64,000 nt of DNA. It comes from JAEZDC01 sp036676415. GTDB lineage: Bacteria; Bacteroidota; Bacteroidia; Chitinophagales; Chitinophagaceae. A program made the translations under genes and the position numbers. Below are positions 52,077-61,427 of the stretch, piece by piece; within the stretch, counting starts at the first letter, position 1; every line of letters starts with the position of its first letter. The DNA lies in NCBI GenBank assembly GCA_036676415.1, contig JAKFCX010000021.1, positions 124,001 to 188,000 of the forward strand, in the 5' to 3' direction. The notes beneath the pieces were generated by a model that was not told where the DNA came from, did not search any database, and worked only from the letters and a program-made list of their open reading frames with translations.

Positions 52077-53684
52077 ATGATTAAGGCACAACATCCGACA
52101 AGTATAAACCTTGGAAACAACTTTCTAACTCCAAACGTTATTGGACGAAATAGCTTAACTGAATTCGAGTGTATCGCAGAATTAGTTGCTAATTGTTTAG
52201 ACTGGCGAATCACCAAGATTATTCCAACCGAAGCAACTAAGATAACAATCAGCATAAACGACACTTCTATAAGAATATTAGACAATGGTGTTGGAATGAC
52301 CATTGAAGAACTTGATAAAGCTATTGACCTGGGCGAATCAGGAGATGATATAAGGCAAAAACTAGATGATGAGGAGAGAAAAGGAATGTACGGATTAGGA
52401 ATGAAGGTTGCAGTCCTTTCATTAGGATGGAAGTTTACAATTAATTCTGTTTCGCAAAAAGATCCTGAAACGGAAATAAAGTTTGAGTTTGATTCCCGAA
52501 AACTAAAGAAACGCGACAGTACTTATCTTAAGGAACTTGAAATAACCGAGGAAACCAGAACTTCATCATCTCCACTAAAAGATTTTAGAGCCGGAACTTC
52601 AATCTTAATAGAACATCTGGTAAAAGAAGTTAAATCTATTCCGGCTCTTGGAAGAGATTTAGAAGAAAGGTTTTCTCCCGATATAAACAATCTACTTGAG
52701 CAAGGAAAATTAGAGTTTAAAATTGAGGGTGAAGATGTTGAGCCATATCATCTAAAAAAAGTGAACATTAATGCGAAATTCGAAGATGATGTTTTAAAAG
52801 TAGATTTCGAAAAGCCTAGTAAATGGGCAAAAAGAAAAGAATACACTTATACTGGCTCTGATGGGAAGAAATATAAGCTTAAAGGTTTCGTTCAATTGCT
52901 CAAAGAACGCAGCGTAGTGACACAGAGTTTCGGTCTTAATTTATATTGTAAAGGGCAATTAATAGAGCGGTATCATAAAGAAAAAGACAATGGTGGGCTT
53001 TTTACCATTGCAGGCAGAAGTGGTGAAAAAACATATGGAGAACTTCATTTAGATGGATGTTTGCCTGATAACGTAAAGGCTAATGGTTTTATTCGTGATC
53101 GTGCTTTTAAAGCGATTGGCGATTTGATAAGCGATGATTTAGAAGTATATAAATTCTTAACCCCTACAACTGCTGTCGGCAATCAAAGGGTTCGTGAGGA
53201 AATAAACAAACGTAAAGGATTAGGAACTGAAAATAGTCCACAACCACCAGAACCTTCCCCTGGTCCCGGTCCTAAACCCTCCCCAGGAACAAAACCAAAT
53301 GGTCCAGACCCGTTGAAAGATATGCCGAATGGCACTATTAAAATAAAGGAGAACTTATTTATACAGGTTGATAAGGCTTGGGTGCACGAAAGCGAATTGG
53401 ATAAGATTAGTTGGGAGCCATTATATATTAAGTCTAAACTTCACAATGATCTTTACGAATTAAGGCTATACATAAATCCGAACTCAAATCTTTATCAAGG
53501 GATCATTACCTTATATAGCAACATGGGTGATCAAAATAAGATACTATCCTTCTTCAAAAAAATGGCAGTTTGTGAAAGCATAAATCAAAAACTAATTTCT
53601 GAGCATCAATATGCCCCTGAGCATGCTAGAAAAATAACGGACGAAATCGTATATCCTGCTGTACTCAAAATGAACTTAGATTGA
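52077..53684 (+). CDS. MORC/MutL-like GHKL ATPase, first gene of a three-gene system
   Basis: A 535-residue protein. The N-terminal Bergerat ATP-binding fold has all three marks: N-box with Glu35, Asn39 and Asp42 (ELVANCLDW), G1 DNGVGM (69-74) and G2 GMYGLGMK (103-110). An S5-like region follows. From about 385 comes a Pro-rich linker (PQPPEPSPGPGPKPSPG) and a C-terminal unknown domain (about 430-535). Bacterial GHKL ATPases of this MORC-like type are known in R-M and defence operons, where they probably clamp DNA on ATP binding. The gene is first in an operon of three tightly packed genes. Confidence 0.85.
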   Translation: MIKAQHPTSINLGNNFLTPNVIGRNSLTEFECIAELVANCLDWRITKIIPTEATKITISINDTSIRILDNGVGMTIEELDKAIDLGESGDDIRQKLDDEERKGMYGLGMKVAVLSLGWKFTINSVSQKDPETEIKFEFDSRKLKKRDSTYLKELEITEETRTSSSPLKDFRAGTSILIEHLVKEVKSIPALGRDLEERFSPDINNLLEQGKLEFKIEGEDVEPYHLKKVNINAKFEDDVLKVDFEKPSKWAKRKEYTYTGSDGKKYKLKGFVQLLKERSVVTQSFGLNLYCKGQLIERYHKEKDNGGLFTIAGRSGEKTYGELHLDGCLPDNVKANGFIRDRAFKAIGDLISDDLEVYKFLTPTTAVGNQRVREEINKRKGLGTENSPQPPEPSPGPGPKPSPGTKPNGPDPLKDMPNGTIKIKENLFIQVDKAWVHESELDKISWEPLYIKSKLHNDLYELRLYINPNSNLYQGIITLYSNMGDQNKILSFFKKMAVCESINQKLISEHQYAPEHARKITDEIVYPAVLKMNLD

Positions 53685-53698
53685 TACAAGAAACTTAC

Positions 53699-54310
53699 AT
53701 GAACAAGTTTTCCAGAAATGTTCAATTATATAAAAATGCCGACCCTGATGGAAGTAAGTCAGTCGAAGAATTATCACAACACCTGGGTTGGTCTAAACAG
53801 ATGTCTTATTACTACAAATATTTCATTTCTGAGTTGGATATAGAAGGGTTAGAGTTGTTAGATAAAGCAAAGTCGGAAATTGATCCAAGTTTAGTAGCAG
53901 CGGTATGTGTACAACACAATCGATACAAATTGCATCTTTTAAAGAATATTGATCGCATCAATGAAGCTGCATCACCGTTTACGGAAATTGATTTACTAAT
54001 AACGGAAGTAGCCGGAACAGACCCGTTAACGGAAATTACAAACGACTATTGGATTGAGGTTGGTAATTATCTTACCATCAGACGGATAAATCAACACCCT
54101 TTTACAAAGAATGCAATAGGATTTATCAAAAACATTGGATTTAAGGGTTATCAAGAAATGTCGACTAATCAGAAAAAGTGGATTATTGGACTTATTCAGG
54201 AAGATAAAAAAAGACCCGAGGATGATCGCTTTTTCATCAATGAACACATGATTCAAAAGGGGTATCGAAATGATTGCGCTACCATAGAAAAATATGAACC
54301 ATGTCCCTAA
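53699..54310 (+). CDS. Middle protein of the GHKL/PLD-SNF2 system, HTH-like N-terminus
   Basis: A 203-residue protein starting MNKFSRNVQLYKN; a TTG at 53681, overlapping the upstream stop, is another possible start. Residues 20-45 (SVEELSQHLGWSKQMSYYYK) look like an HTH. The rest is mixed helix (DLLITEVAGTDPL, QKKWIIGLIQEDKKRP). No named family is recognised. It lies between the GHKL gene (14 bp gap) and the helicase gene (10-bp overlap) and is probably a DNA-binding or linking subunit. Confidence 0.7.
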   Translation: MNKFSRNVQLYKNADPDGSKSVEELSQHLGWSKQMSYYYKYFISELDIEGLELLDKAKSEIDPSLVAAVCVQHNRYKLHLLKNIDRINEAASPFTEIDLLITEVAGTDPLTEITNDYWIEVGNYLTIRRINQHPFTKNAIGFIKNIGFKGYQEMSTNQKKWIIGLIQEDKKRPEDDRFFINEHMIQKGYRNDCATIEKYEPCP

Positions 54311-57300
54311 AAACCACTTTTCATGACTTTTCTCACACAATTGCAAGAATAGCTTCAGGAAAGAAAATTCTAGAGGAGTATATCAAGCCTCTCCTCTCCA
54401 GAAGCGATTGTTATTACAAAATTTCATCTTTTTTTACTCCGTCTATAATACACAGCATCCTTTTGGAGCTCGATACTTGCTTTAGAAAAAAAGAACAAGT
54501 AAAGCTTATCATTGGTATTCATGACTCTAACAAACTAATTCCTGTCCTGGATACCATTCAGAATCCGAATAAGAACATCAAGTTTCAAAAGGCAGTTGAG
54601 GGTATCATTCAGAAAGGCGTTGAAGAATGTCTTTCCGTTGTGGAAAACCCTCGAGATTTTTTATTCGTTTTTTCCGAGTTGGTTAGTCAAAATCTGATTC
54701 AGATAAAAATAGCCTCTGTAAAAAAGGACTACATTGAATATTTAGCCACCGGCAACTGGCCGGAAGATGATTCTACTTTTCATCCCAAAGTCTCCATCTT
54801 TAAAGACAGCCGGGACACAGTTGTGATGAATGGCTCCATAAATTCAACAAATAAAGGATTTGGTGAAAACATAGAAGATGCTTCTTTTACCGGCTCATGG
54901 TTCTCTCCAAATTCTGTAGCCACTTACGAACAAAACTTTGAAGAAATATGGAATGGGATTCATGAAGATTCTCAGACATTTGAATTCAATGAATCGATTC
55001 GTCAAATTATAGATAGTGTTGTACAAAACTCACAGTTTTTAAAATCTGTAATCCCATCGGCTGAAAACTTTTCTTACGAAAACTTACGAAGATTAATTAC
55101 CGAAAGCCCATTGTTTTATCATTATTCTTTTAAGAATGTTCGATTGCTTCCGCATCAGTATGCTGTTTACAACACGATGCTTTCAAGATGGCCTATTATT
55201 GGTTTAATTGCAGACGAGGTAGGTTTAGGAAAAACAATTGAGGCAGGTGCAATCATTAAGTATTTAAAGAAGTTCTTTACCATTAAAAGAGTAGCCTTGT
55301 TAGTACCCTCAAGCTTGCGTAACCAATGGCAGACAGAAATGTTCAATCTATTCGGGCTGAAGTTTTATATATATGACTCTGCAAACAAGAGTCTTGTATT
55401 TGGACCAAATAATGAGATACAGGACCGTATTTCAAATGTAAATCGAGGTGAATACTTCACTCATGGAATTTCAAACATTATTTTCTCATGGCATTACGTA
55501 AGATTAAGTGATTCTGATGGTTTTAAATTAACTGAAGAAGACAAAATTGATTTAGTTGTAGTTGATGAGGCTCATGGTGCGAGATTATCTGGTGATGACT
55601 CAAGAGATTTAGATAGTACTCAACTTTACCGATTTCTTGAACAGCTACTGCCGTCAATTCCACATAAGTTATTACTAACTGCAACACCTTTTCAGACAAA
55701 TCAACTTGACTATTTAGCTTTAATTCGCTTATTGATGGGTAATAATCTTTTGGAAGAAAATTCACTCATCCGTATTTCCCAGTTAAATTCTGGCAAAAAA
55801 TTGCTGACACAGCAAAAACTTGATGCAATGTTGGAGCTTACCTCCACCATTAATTACTCAATTAAAGACTTTCCAGAAAATATAGATCTCTCTGACCCTT
55901 TACGTTTATGTTCTTTGTATTCTGATGAGCGATATATAGATGCTCATCCTACTACTATTTATACCTTGAGGAATACAAGAGACCAATTAAAAAGCATTGG
56001 CTATGCTTTCCCTAATGTACATATCGATTCTCATCCAATCGATTTGAATAAAAAACAACTACAGATCTTTGAGCTATCTACCGATTACATAGAAAGACAA
56101 CTCTTCTCATTAGAAGCTGTGTTAGGCCAAAAAGGCCTAGGGTTTGTAAAAACAATCTATCATCAAAGAATTGTCTCATCCTTTAACGCTTGTTATGATA
56201 CATTAACAAGTCTGCGTGAAAAACTTCAAAGTGCAATCAATGATGGGATTGTGCCAGAAGAAATTCTCACTTTAAATGATGATGATGAGATTAATGGCAG
56301 CTTTCTCGTTTCACAAAACTATAGTCTTTCCGAATCTGAGCTTTCAATTGCGCAAACCGAGTGTGCATTCATAGATGAAATACTCTCAAAAATTAAAAGA
56401 AGATTACTTGACGATAGCGACTCTTTCGATCCCAAAATCGAAAAAGCACTTTTCTTAACAAAACACCATATCAACAACGGGGACAAAGTCATAATATTTA
56501 GCAGGTTTACTTCAACAACGAATTTTATTGTAAATGAGTTCGTGAAATTGAACCTGTTTCCAATCGGGAGATATCAAGGAGACGTTAAACAATTTATTAA
56601 AAATCATAAATACATCGACGTAGATCGGGAAACTATATCAAAGATGTTTACCGAAGGACACTTTCCAGTTATCATTTGCTCAGATGCAGCTTCTGAAGGT
56701 CTGAATCTTCAAACAGCTAATGTAATCATCAACATTGATGTTCCTTGGAACCCTGCCCGGCTCTTGCAAAGATTTGGACGGATTGACCGATTCGGGCAAA
56801 AAAAAGAAGAGATATATTTTTATAATCTTTTTTATCCAGGGACTATAGAGGATAAAATGTATTCTAGATTGCACAATAGAAACATTGAATTTCGAGAACT
56901 TTTAGGAGCAACCCCGGAAATTACTTCTGAAGCTCATCTCCGTGATCTTAGATCGCGTGAATTTTCGGAACCCAGCAATCCACAATCGTTCTCTTATAAA
57001 AATTCATTACTTGCAATGTCCATAGAAGACAATAGACGAATTCATGAAGAAATATTAAGTCGTATAGATTCTCTAGAAGGCATTTTTCGCGATGATACAA
57101 CTATTAACTATTTTGGACATTTATTCCATTACTCCACAAATGAAATGGATTCAAATTATATAGATCTAAATCATAGGTTTTTTAATTTTCTTCATGTTAA
57201 GGAGATGATTTTACCGACCAAACTTTTAGAACTACGTAATTCTCAGAACGATCTTATTTTTTATTGCATATCGAATGACAATGCGATTTATCCATTGATG

Positions 57301-57534
57301 TCTATTACCGAAATTCTAGATTATTTATTATGTAGAAAGCCAATAACCCGTAGTCTAGATAATATATATTTTTCCGAAAGCCACCTAAGAGAAGATCTGG
57401 AGTTGTTCTTATCAAACAAGGAACACAAATTCATAAACCATAATTCAATCCATTTTAATCGACTTGAAAACAATTTGTATCAAGGTTTAACTATGTTTGA
57501 AACGGATATCAAGATCGATTGCAACTTTTCGTAA
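54301..57534 (+). CDS. PLD-family nuclease fused to SNF2-type helicase
   Basis: A 1,077-residue protein. The N-terminal 210 residues form one phospholipase D-like (HKD) domain, with the motif His161-x-Lys163 (FHPKVSIF) and Asn/Ser at 177-179 (NGSIN). The helicase follows: Walker A ADEVGLGKTIE (304-314), DEAH at 422-425 (VVVDEAHGAR), motif III LLLTATPFQT, and motif VI QRFGRIDRFGQ, as in RapA-like SNF2 ATPases. The C-terminal 200 residues are not recognised. PLD nucleases usually need two HKD motifs, so it probably works as a dimer. PLD-helicase fusions occur in several defence systems. Its ATG overlaps the upstream stop by 10 bp. Confidence 0.9.
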   Translation: MSLKTTFHDFSHTIARIASGKKILEEYIKPLLSRSDCYYKISSFFTPSIIHSILLELDTCFRKKEQVKLIIGIHDSNKLIPVLDTIQNPNKNIKFQKAVEGIIQKGVEECLSVVENPRDFLFVFSELVSQNLIQIKIASVKKDYIEYLATGNWPEDDSTFHPKVSIFKDSRDTVVMNGSINSTNKGFGENIEDASFTGSWFSPNSVATYEQNFEEIWNGIHEDSQTFEFNESIRQIIDSVVQNSQFLKSVIPSAENFSYENLRRLITESPLFYHYSFKNVRLLPHQYAVYNTMLSRWPIIGLIADEVGLGKTIEAGAIIKYLKKFFTIKRVALLVPSSLRNQWQTEMFNLFGLKFYIYDSANKSLVFGPNNEIQDRISNVNRGEYFTHGISNIIFSWHYVRLSDSDGFKLTEEDKIDLVVVDEAHGARLSGDDSRDLDSTQLYRFLEQLLPSIPHKLLLTATPFQTNQLDYLALIRLLMGNNLLEENSLIRISQLNSGKKLLTQQKLDAMLELTSTINYSIKDFPENIDLSDPLRLCSLYSDERYIDAHPTTIYTLRNTRDQLKSIGYAFPNVHIDSHPIDLNKKQLQIFELSTDYIERQLFSLEAVLGQKGLGFVKTIYHQRIVSSFNACYDTLTSLREKLQSAINDGIVPEEILTLNDDDEINGSFLVSQNYSLSESELSIAQTECAFIDEILSKIKRRLLDDSDSFDPKIEKALFLTKHHINNGDKVIIFSRFTSTTNFIVNEFVKLNLFPIGRYQGDVKQFIKNHKYIDVDRETISKMFTEGHFPVIICSDAASEGLNLQTANVIINIDVPWNPARLLQRFGRIDRFGQKKEEIYFYNLFYPGTIEDKMYSRLHNRNIEFRELLGATPEITSEAHLRDLRSREFSEPSNPQSFSYKNSLLAMSIEDNRRIHEEILSRIDSLEGIFRDDTTINYFGHLFHYSTNEMDSNYIDLNHRFFNFLHVKEMILPTKLLELRNSQNDLIFYCISNDNAIYPLMSITEILDYLLCRKPITRSLDNIYFSESHLREDLELFLSNKEHKFINHNSIHFNRLENNLYQGLTMFETDIKIDCNFS

Positions 57535-57552
57535 TACTGGTTAGTCTAACTA

Positions 57553-57695
57553 TTTCCCCAATTGCAAAATTATCTTCGTGCATACCCTCACCAAAAGACT
57601 ACGGCATAAACACCCTGCCCACACACGGCTGCCAACCTTTATTCCGTTTCCTGTTTGGATCTGGTACGTCCTTACGCTGCTGGTTGCCTAAGGGA
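57553..57695 (-). repeat. Element D: non-coding sequence homologous to element A
   Basis: On the minus strand it matches element A (13009-13163) over some 140 bp: AGGAAACGGAATAAA (57652-57638), GTTTATGCCG (57611-57602) and CTTTTGG (57597-57591) occur at almost the same spacing. It lies in the 179-bp gap between the helicase gene and the convergent symporter gene. The 64-codon frame across it is not credible. Confidence 0.6.
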
Positions 57696-57713
57696 ACCAA
57701 TGACAATTCATGA

Positions 57714-59225
57714 TCAGCTATGATTGGCAACACTAGGTAGTTCACCTTCCCCCTTAACTTTGCAAACTACATGTCCGCACACCATGATAAATGAGGAAAC
57801 ACCCAAAGAAATAACAGGTGCCCAAAAAACCAAATTTCCATCTCCATTTACCTTTCCGTAAATAGAAGCAATCCAAGATGAAACAAATCCCGACACAACC
57901 GCAAGCGTAGCCCAAACACCCAAAAATTTCAGTTTTTCCTTTTTCAGATAAAGACTATAGAAGATTGGTGGAACCAATCCTAGAGCTGCTCCATAAATTG
58001 CAAATGCGAGATCAGCAACAGAAAATCCACCTACTCTAAGAATTTCGACAATAACGATGGCTGCAATTGCAGAAGCGGTAAGAATTAATCTTGATAATCC
58101 CATTTCCTTCTTCAAAAGAACTCTGTCTGCAAGCTTCTTTTTTCTTAATGGTGCAAGTATGTCTTCATACACAGTGTGGGAAATAACAATCAACTGGGTG
58201 GATGCGGTGGAAAGCATAGCTCCATATAATCCTATAGCCACGCAAAAAATCACAGTTTTCCCCAGCAAGGTGCTGCTAATGCTCTTTAGCAAGGTGATCA
58301 GAAAATTCTCACCCTCAATCGGCGTAACTACTATAAAGGCTCCCACTGCTATTAATGCGAATAGTGTCCAACTTATTGCAGAATGCCAAACTGTTTTACT
58401 CATGCCTTTAACTATCGTCGATGGATCTTGTGTTGCGGATATTCTTTGCCATAAACCCATATTAGATATGTAGGTAAAAAGGTTCATAATAAAAATACCG
58501 GCAACAAATGGAATTAGAGAATTACTCCAGGATATGGTTCTAACATTTTCAGGTATAGCTTGAATTGAACTAACTATTCCCCCATTAGAAATAGAGTAAA
58601 TCAGATAGAATAATAAAAGCGAAAAAAGAAGCAGCCAAATAAAGCCCATCTGTATCCGATCAGTAACGATAACGGTCCGAAAACCTCCAACAGCGGTATA
58701 AATCAAACCTGCTGATGCGATAAGCAGGACAGTGATCCACTCAGGTATTTCCGGAATTAATCCTGCCAAAAACCTCGAGCCAACCGTTAATTCTACAGCA
58801 AAGGCAGATAAATAGCCAATGGTTGTAAATAATGCTGCGATAAATGCAACTTTTTTGGAACTGAATTCCGTACCTAAAAATTCATGCATGGTTGGTCTAT
58901 GAGGATACACTGACATGCGATTCCAAATCCTCCTTGATAGAATACTAAAAAACCAGAATCCTATCGCGGTTGTTATTGCCGGCCACATCAACCATAAGCC
59001 GAGTCCGGGAACTAAATCAAAAAAAGCCACTATCACTGTGGCTAAAGAAATCGATGCTGCTACATTACTTGCACTTAATTCTTCGTGTCTTTTAACCTTA
59101 GCCATTTTTCCTTTAAACAAAGGAATAATATCGGCTAAGTCTTTTATATGTTTATTATGTAAAAAACCAATTACGATATACAGCACGATGGAGATTGCAA
59201 GTGCGGCAAGGACTATTAGTGTCAT
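57714..59225 (-). CDS. Sodium:solute symporter family transporter
   Basis: A 503-residue integral membrane protein with about 13 hydrophobic helices. SSS-family marks include VAASISLATVIVAFF (helix 2 unwound region), IYTAVGGFRTVIVTDRIQ (the family's GGxxxVxxTDxxQ pattern) and LYGAMLSTASTQLIV. It lies 1 bp after the cyclodipeptide synthase gene on the same strand, so it is co-transcribed. It could move the cyclodipeptide or its amino-acid precursors; the substrate is not known from sequence. Confidence 0.88.
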   Translation of the reverse strand: MTLIVLAALAISIVLYIVIGFLHNKHIKDLADIIPLFKGKMAKVKRHEELSASNVAASISLATVIVAFFDLVPGLGLWLMWPAITTAIGFWFFSILSRRIWNRMSVYPHRPTMHEFLGTEFSSKKVAFIAALFTTIGYLSAFAVELTVGSRFLAGLIPEIPEWITVLLIASAGLIYTAVGGFRTVIVTDRIQMGFIWLLLFSLLLFYLIYSISNGGIVSSIQAIPENVRTISWSNSLIPFVAGIFIMNLFTYISNMGLWQRISATQDPSTIVKGMSKTVWHSAISWTLFALIAVGAFIVVTPIEGENFLITLLKSISSTLLGKTVIFCVAIGLYGAMLSTASTQLIVISHTVYEDILAPLRKKKLADRVLLKKEMGLSRLILTASAIAAIVIVEILRVGGFSVADLAFAIYGAALGLVPPIFYSLYLKKEKLKFLGVWATLAVVSGFVSSWIASIYGKVNGDGNLVFWAPVISLGVSSFIMVCGHVVCKVKGEGELPSVANHS

Positions 59226-59226
59226 G

Positions 59227-59958
59227 CTATGGAAGTTTTTGGTCGTTAATTTTATTTTTTACCCATCCGGAAGCAGAGCTGGGCCTAAATCGCATTTCTA
59301 TTAACGTGACTTTTTCCAAGGCCTTTGATACATCAGGCAAGGAACCGTCAACAATCCTTTTGAAGACACGAAGTTGCTTGCCTGGATAGATATTTATACA
59401 AAAATTCTCTTCCGATAATATTTCGAAAATCACTAGCTCCTCTAACAAATAATTCCGGCATAGTAAAAGTTGCTCAGGATTTCCTTCCATATGACCCTGC
59501 CTTTCAATAAATTGATGAATCAAATAATTTATTTCATTGGAAAACTTCGTATTGTTTATATAGAGCTTATTGTAATAGATCAATCTTGATGTGAAATCTT
59601 CTCGCTTATAAAAAAGGGAGCTGCTACTAATTACTAAAGTCTTTCCTGAAAACTTTTCAGCGCTCTTCTTAAGAATTAATTCTAGTTCCTTACCTTGCTT
59701 TTCGGATATTAGAACCGCGCCCTCTACACCGGTCCCATCCAACATTATATTATTTCTATGCAAGTAATCCCCCAAAATTGCGTGACAGGTGTTAGTTTTT
59801 TCAAAAATCCACCTTAGAATCTCCGTTACGGTATCCTCATCTCTAACAAGCATATTATTCATACTTACGGGCATATATACTTTGCCCTTCCAATCCGGTT
59901 CCCCGGGATAATACTTAGGACTTCGCAGAATAAGTGAGTTTTTTTCCATGTTAGACAT
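59227..59958 (-). CDS. tRNA-dependent cyclodipeptide synthase
   Basis: A 243-residue protein of CDPS length. CDPSs join two aminoacyl-tRNAs into a diketopiperazine. The key residues fit the NYP subfamily: nucleophile Ser32 with Asn35 three residues on (PVSMNN), Tyr170 and Glu174 four apart (NYLLEELVIFE), and Tyr191-Pro192 (NIYPGK). The first motif is followed by TVTEILRWIFEKTNTCHAI, as in known CDPSs. I chose ATG 59958, which overlaps the upstream stop (ATGTCTAA); ATG 59949 is an alternative. Products cannot be predicted by eye. It is in an operon with an XRE-like gene and a transporter. Confidence 0.85.
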   Translation of the reverse strand: MSNMEKNSLILRSPKYYPGEPDWKGKVYMPVSMNNMLVRDEDTVTEILRWIFEKTNTCHAILGDYLHRNNIMLDGTGVEGAVLISEKQGKELELILKKSAEKFSGKTLVISSSSLFYKREDFTSRLIYYNKLYINNTKFSNEINYLIHQFIERQGHMEGNPEQLLLCRNYLLEELVIFEILSEENFCINIYPGKQLRVFKRIVDGSLPDVSKALEKVTLIEMRFRPSSASGWVKNKINDQKLP

Positions 59959-61036
59959 CATTCCAAATTGTATCAAATATCTTAACCCGCGATAAGGACT
60001 GCGCGCCAGTTAAATTGATAGCGTAATTCTTTATCCCCTTCTCTTCAGCTCCGCCTACAAACCCTACTTCAATCCCTGTTCTCAAACTAAAATTCCAATA
60101 TGCATTTAGTACAGGGAAAATGTCATCGCCCATTTCTAATAATTCGTCGACTTTAGTAATAACGCCTTTGTTATTCTTCTTAATAATTTTGAAATCGATC
60201 TTTTTTAGCTGTGTTTCAGTTAAAGGTGTTTTACCTAATTTTTTTCTTAAGGTCTGTATTTTACTTATAAATGATTTTCTTAAGACGGCACTAGTAGCGT
60301 TTGAGTCAATAAAAATCATCTGTATCTTTTCAAAAGCAGGATTCAGCAAATACTCATAAGTGAATACTTCCAGATTACTATCTCGGATTATTATATCGGG
60401 TTTTAAATAGAGACCTCGAAGCCACTTAAAGTCTTTGTTGCTTTTCTCCCAATCACCTGCAATACGACCGACATGAATGGGTTGTCTATTATGAAGTGAC
60501 TCCAGATACGTAAGAATATTTGGTATTTCTATGGAAGGAACACCTAAAATTACTTCAAAGACTTTCTCATCCAGTGCGTATGTATTTCGTCTATAATTTT
60601 CACTCTTCAGAAATAGCTCTACTTCTTGAACTGCTCCTATCAGAGCTACTTTAAAATCATCTGTGCCATACTCAAGCTGATATAACTGGGAGGTTCGCTC
60701 AATAAAATGCTCAAAATCTTCATCACGCTCAGCTAAAACCTCTAGTGCAAGCTGCAGAGTATTATTCTCGCTAATTAAAAAATCAAGAATCTGGGAGCCA
60801 GCTACAAATTTAGCCAAGCGTTCAAACTTAATTTTAGAATCATAAAAGGTGGCAGTAACCAAAGCCAGCCTATTAATATTAAGTGCTGCGGACCCTGCTT
60901 CTACCATCCTGTAAATTGAATCTCCCATATGCAGACTTTCAGCAATGACCGTAGAGCTCGCTGATAGAGAAATTCGTTCTCGCTTGAGGAAAGAACCTAG
61001 AATTACATTTAAAGGATTCCTAACTTTATCGGACAT
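59951..61036 (-). CDS. XRE-like protein upstream of the cyclodipeptide synthase
   Basis: A 361-residue protein. The N-terminal 65 residues have an HTH-like layout (ILGSFLKRERISLSASSTVI, HMGDSIYRMVEAGSAALN). The rest (about 70-361) is a helical-to-mixed region of no known family. Its stop overlaps the CDPS start region by 8 bp, so the two are coupled. It may be a pathway regulator that senses the product, or a modifying partner without an obvious catalytic motif. Confidence 0.65.
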   Translation of the reverse strand: MSDKVRNPLNVILGSFLKRERISLSASSTVIAESLHMGDSIYRMVEAGSAALNINRLALVTATFYDSKIKFERLAKFVAGSQILDFLISENNTLQLALEVLAERDEDFEHFIERTSQLYQLEYGTDDFKVALIGAVQEVELFLKSENYRRNTYALDEKVFEVILGVPSIEIPNILTYLESLHNRQPIHVGRIAGDWEKSNKDFKWLRGLYLKPDIIIRDSNLEVFTYEYLLNPAFEKIQMIFIDSNATSAVLRKSFISKIQTLRKKLGKTPLTETQLKKIDFKIIKKNNKGVITKVDELLEMGDDIFPVLNAYWNFSLRTGIEVGFVGGAEEKGIKNYAINLTGAQSLSRVKIFDTIWNDV

Positions 61037-61179
61037 TAGGTATTATATTTACCTCAAATCTATAAACTTTCGCATCCATATTGCAATAATAAAGTTAGAC
61101 ATTTTTCACAATTATTTTGACATATCATTAACAGGTCATATCTTTATATAGCAAATCCTAAAGTTTCCAGTGAATTTCC

Positions 61180-61329
61180 TTACCTACCCCTTAAGAAAGT
61201 TGTTGCTAATTGAATAACCCCAAAAGAAAGACCCAGAGTGCATGCAACTGCAAACTGGGCCGTAGTGGCGCTAAGCTTGAGGCCCTTCGCCACGACAAAA
61301 ATATAATATGGATAGATTAGGAAGTACAT
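61180..61329 (-). CDS. Possible small membrane protein
   Basis: A 49-residue frame starting MYFLIYPYYIFVVAKGL, with a second hydrophobic stretch ending LATTFLRGR. Two helices are likely. The start lies within the spacer of a long inverted repeat, and a longer frame from 61383 runs into the terminator hairpin. Support is weak: length, hydrophobic pattern and basic C-terminus only. Confidence 0.35.
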   Translation of the reverse strand: MYFLIYPYYIFVVAKGLKLSATTAQFAVACTLGLSFGVIQLATTFLRGR

Positions 61330-61364
61330 ACAGGCAGGAATAGGACAACATATTTTTTGTCGTG
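61291..61364. repeat. Imperfect 14-bp inverted repeat
   Basis: CACGACAAAAATAT (61291-61304) and ATATTTTTTGTCGTG (61350-61364), differing by one A in the run, with a 45-nt spacer. It lies just before a plus-strand terminator. It may form the body of a small RNA or be a regulator site. Confidence 0.5.
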
Positions 61365-61369
61365 TCAAG

Positions 61370-61406
61370 AAGCCAGGCGCCATCGGTGAGCCTGGCTTTT
61401 TGTTTT
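61370..61406 (+). terminator. Strong orphan rho-independent terminator
   Basis: AAGCCAGGC, 11-nt loop, GCCTGGCTT, then TTTGTTTT: a perfect 9-bp stem on the plus strand. No plus-strand gene lies between 57.5 kb and here, so it may end a small RNA made from 61.2-61.4 kb. On the minus strand there is no U-run. Confidence 0.8.
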
Positions 61407-61427
61407 ATCACTTCTAAAACGGATTGT

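Noticed and set aside
52073..57534. DISARM system
   Set aside because: PLD and SNF2 are both present, but as a fusion, and the DUF1998 gene, DrmA-type helicase and methylase of DISARM are absent.
57519..57713. 64-codon frame after the helicase gene
   Set aside because: It crosses element D, whose relative A has no such frame, and has no recognisable domain.
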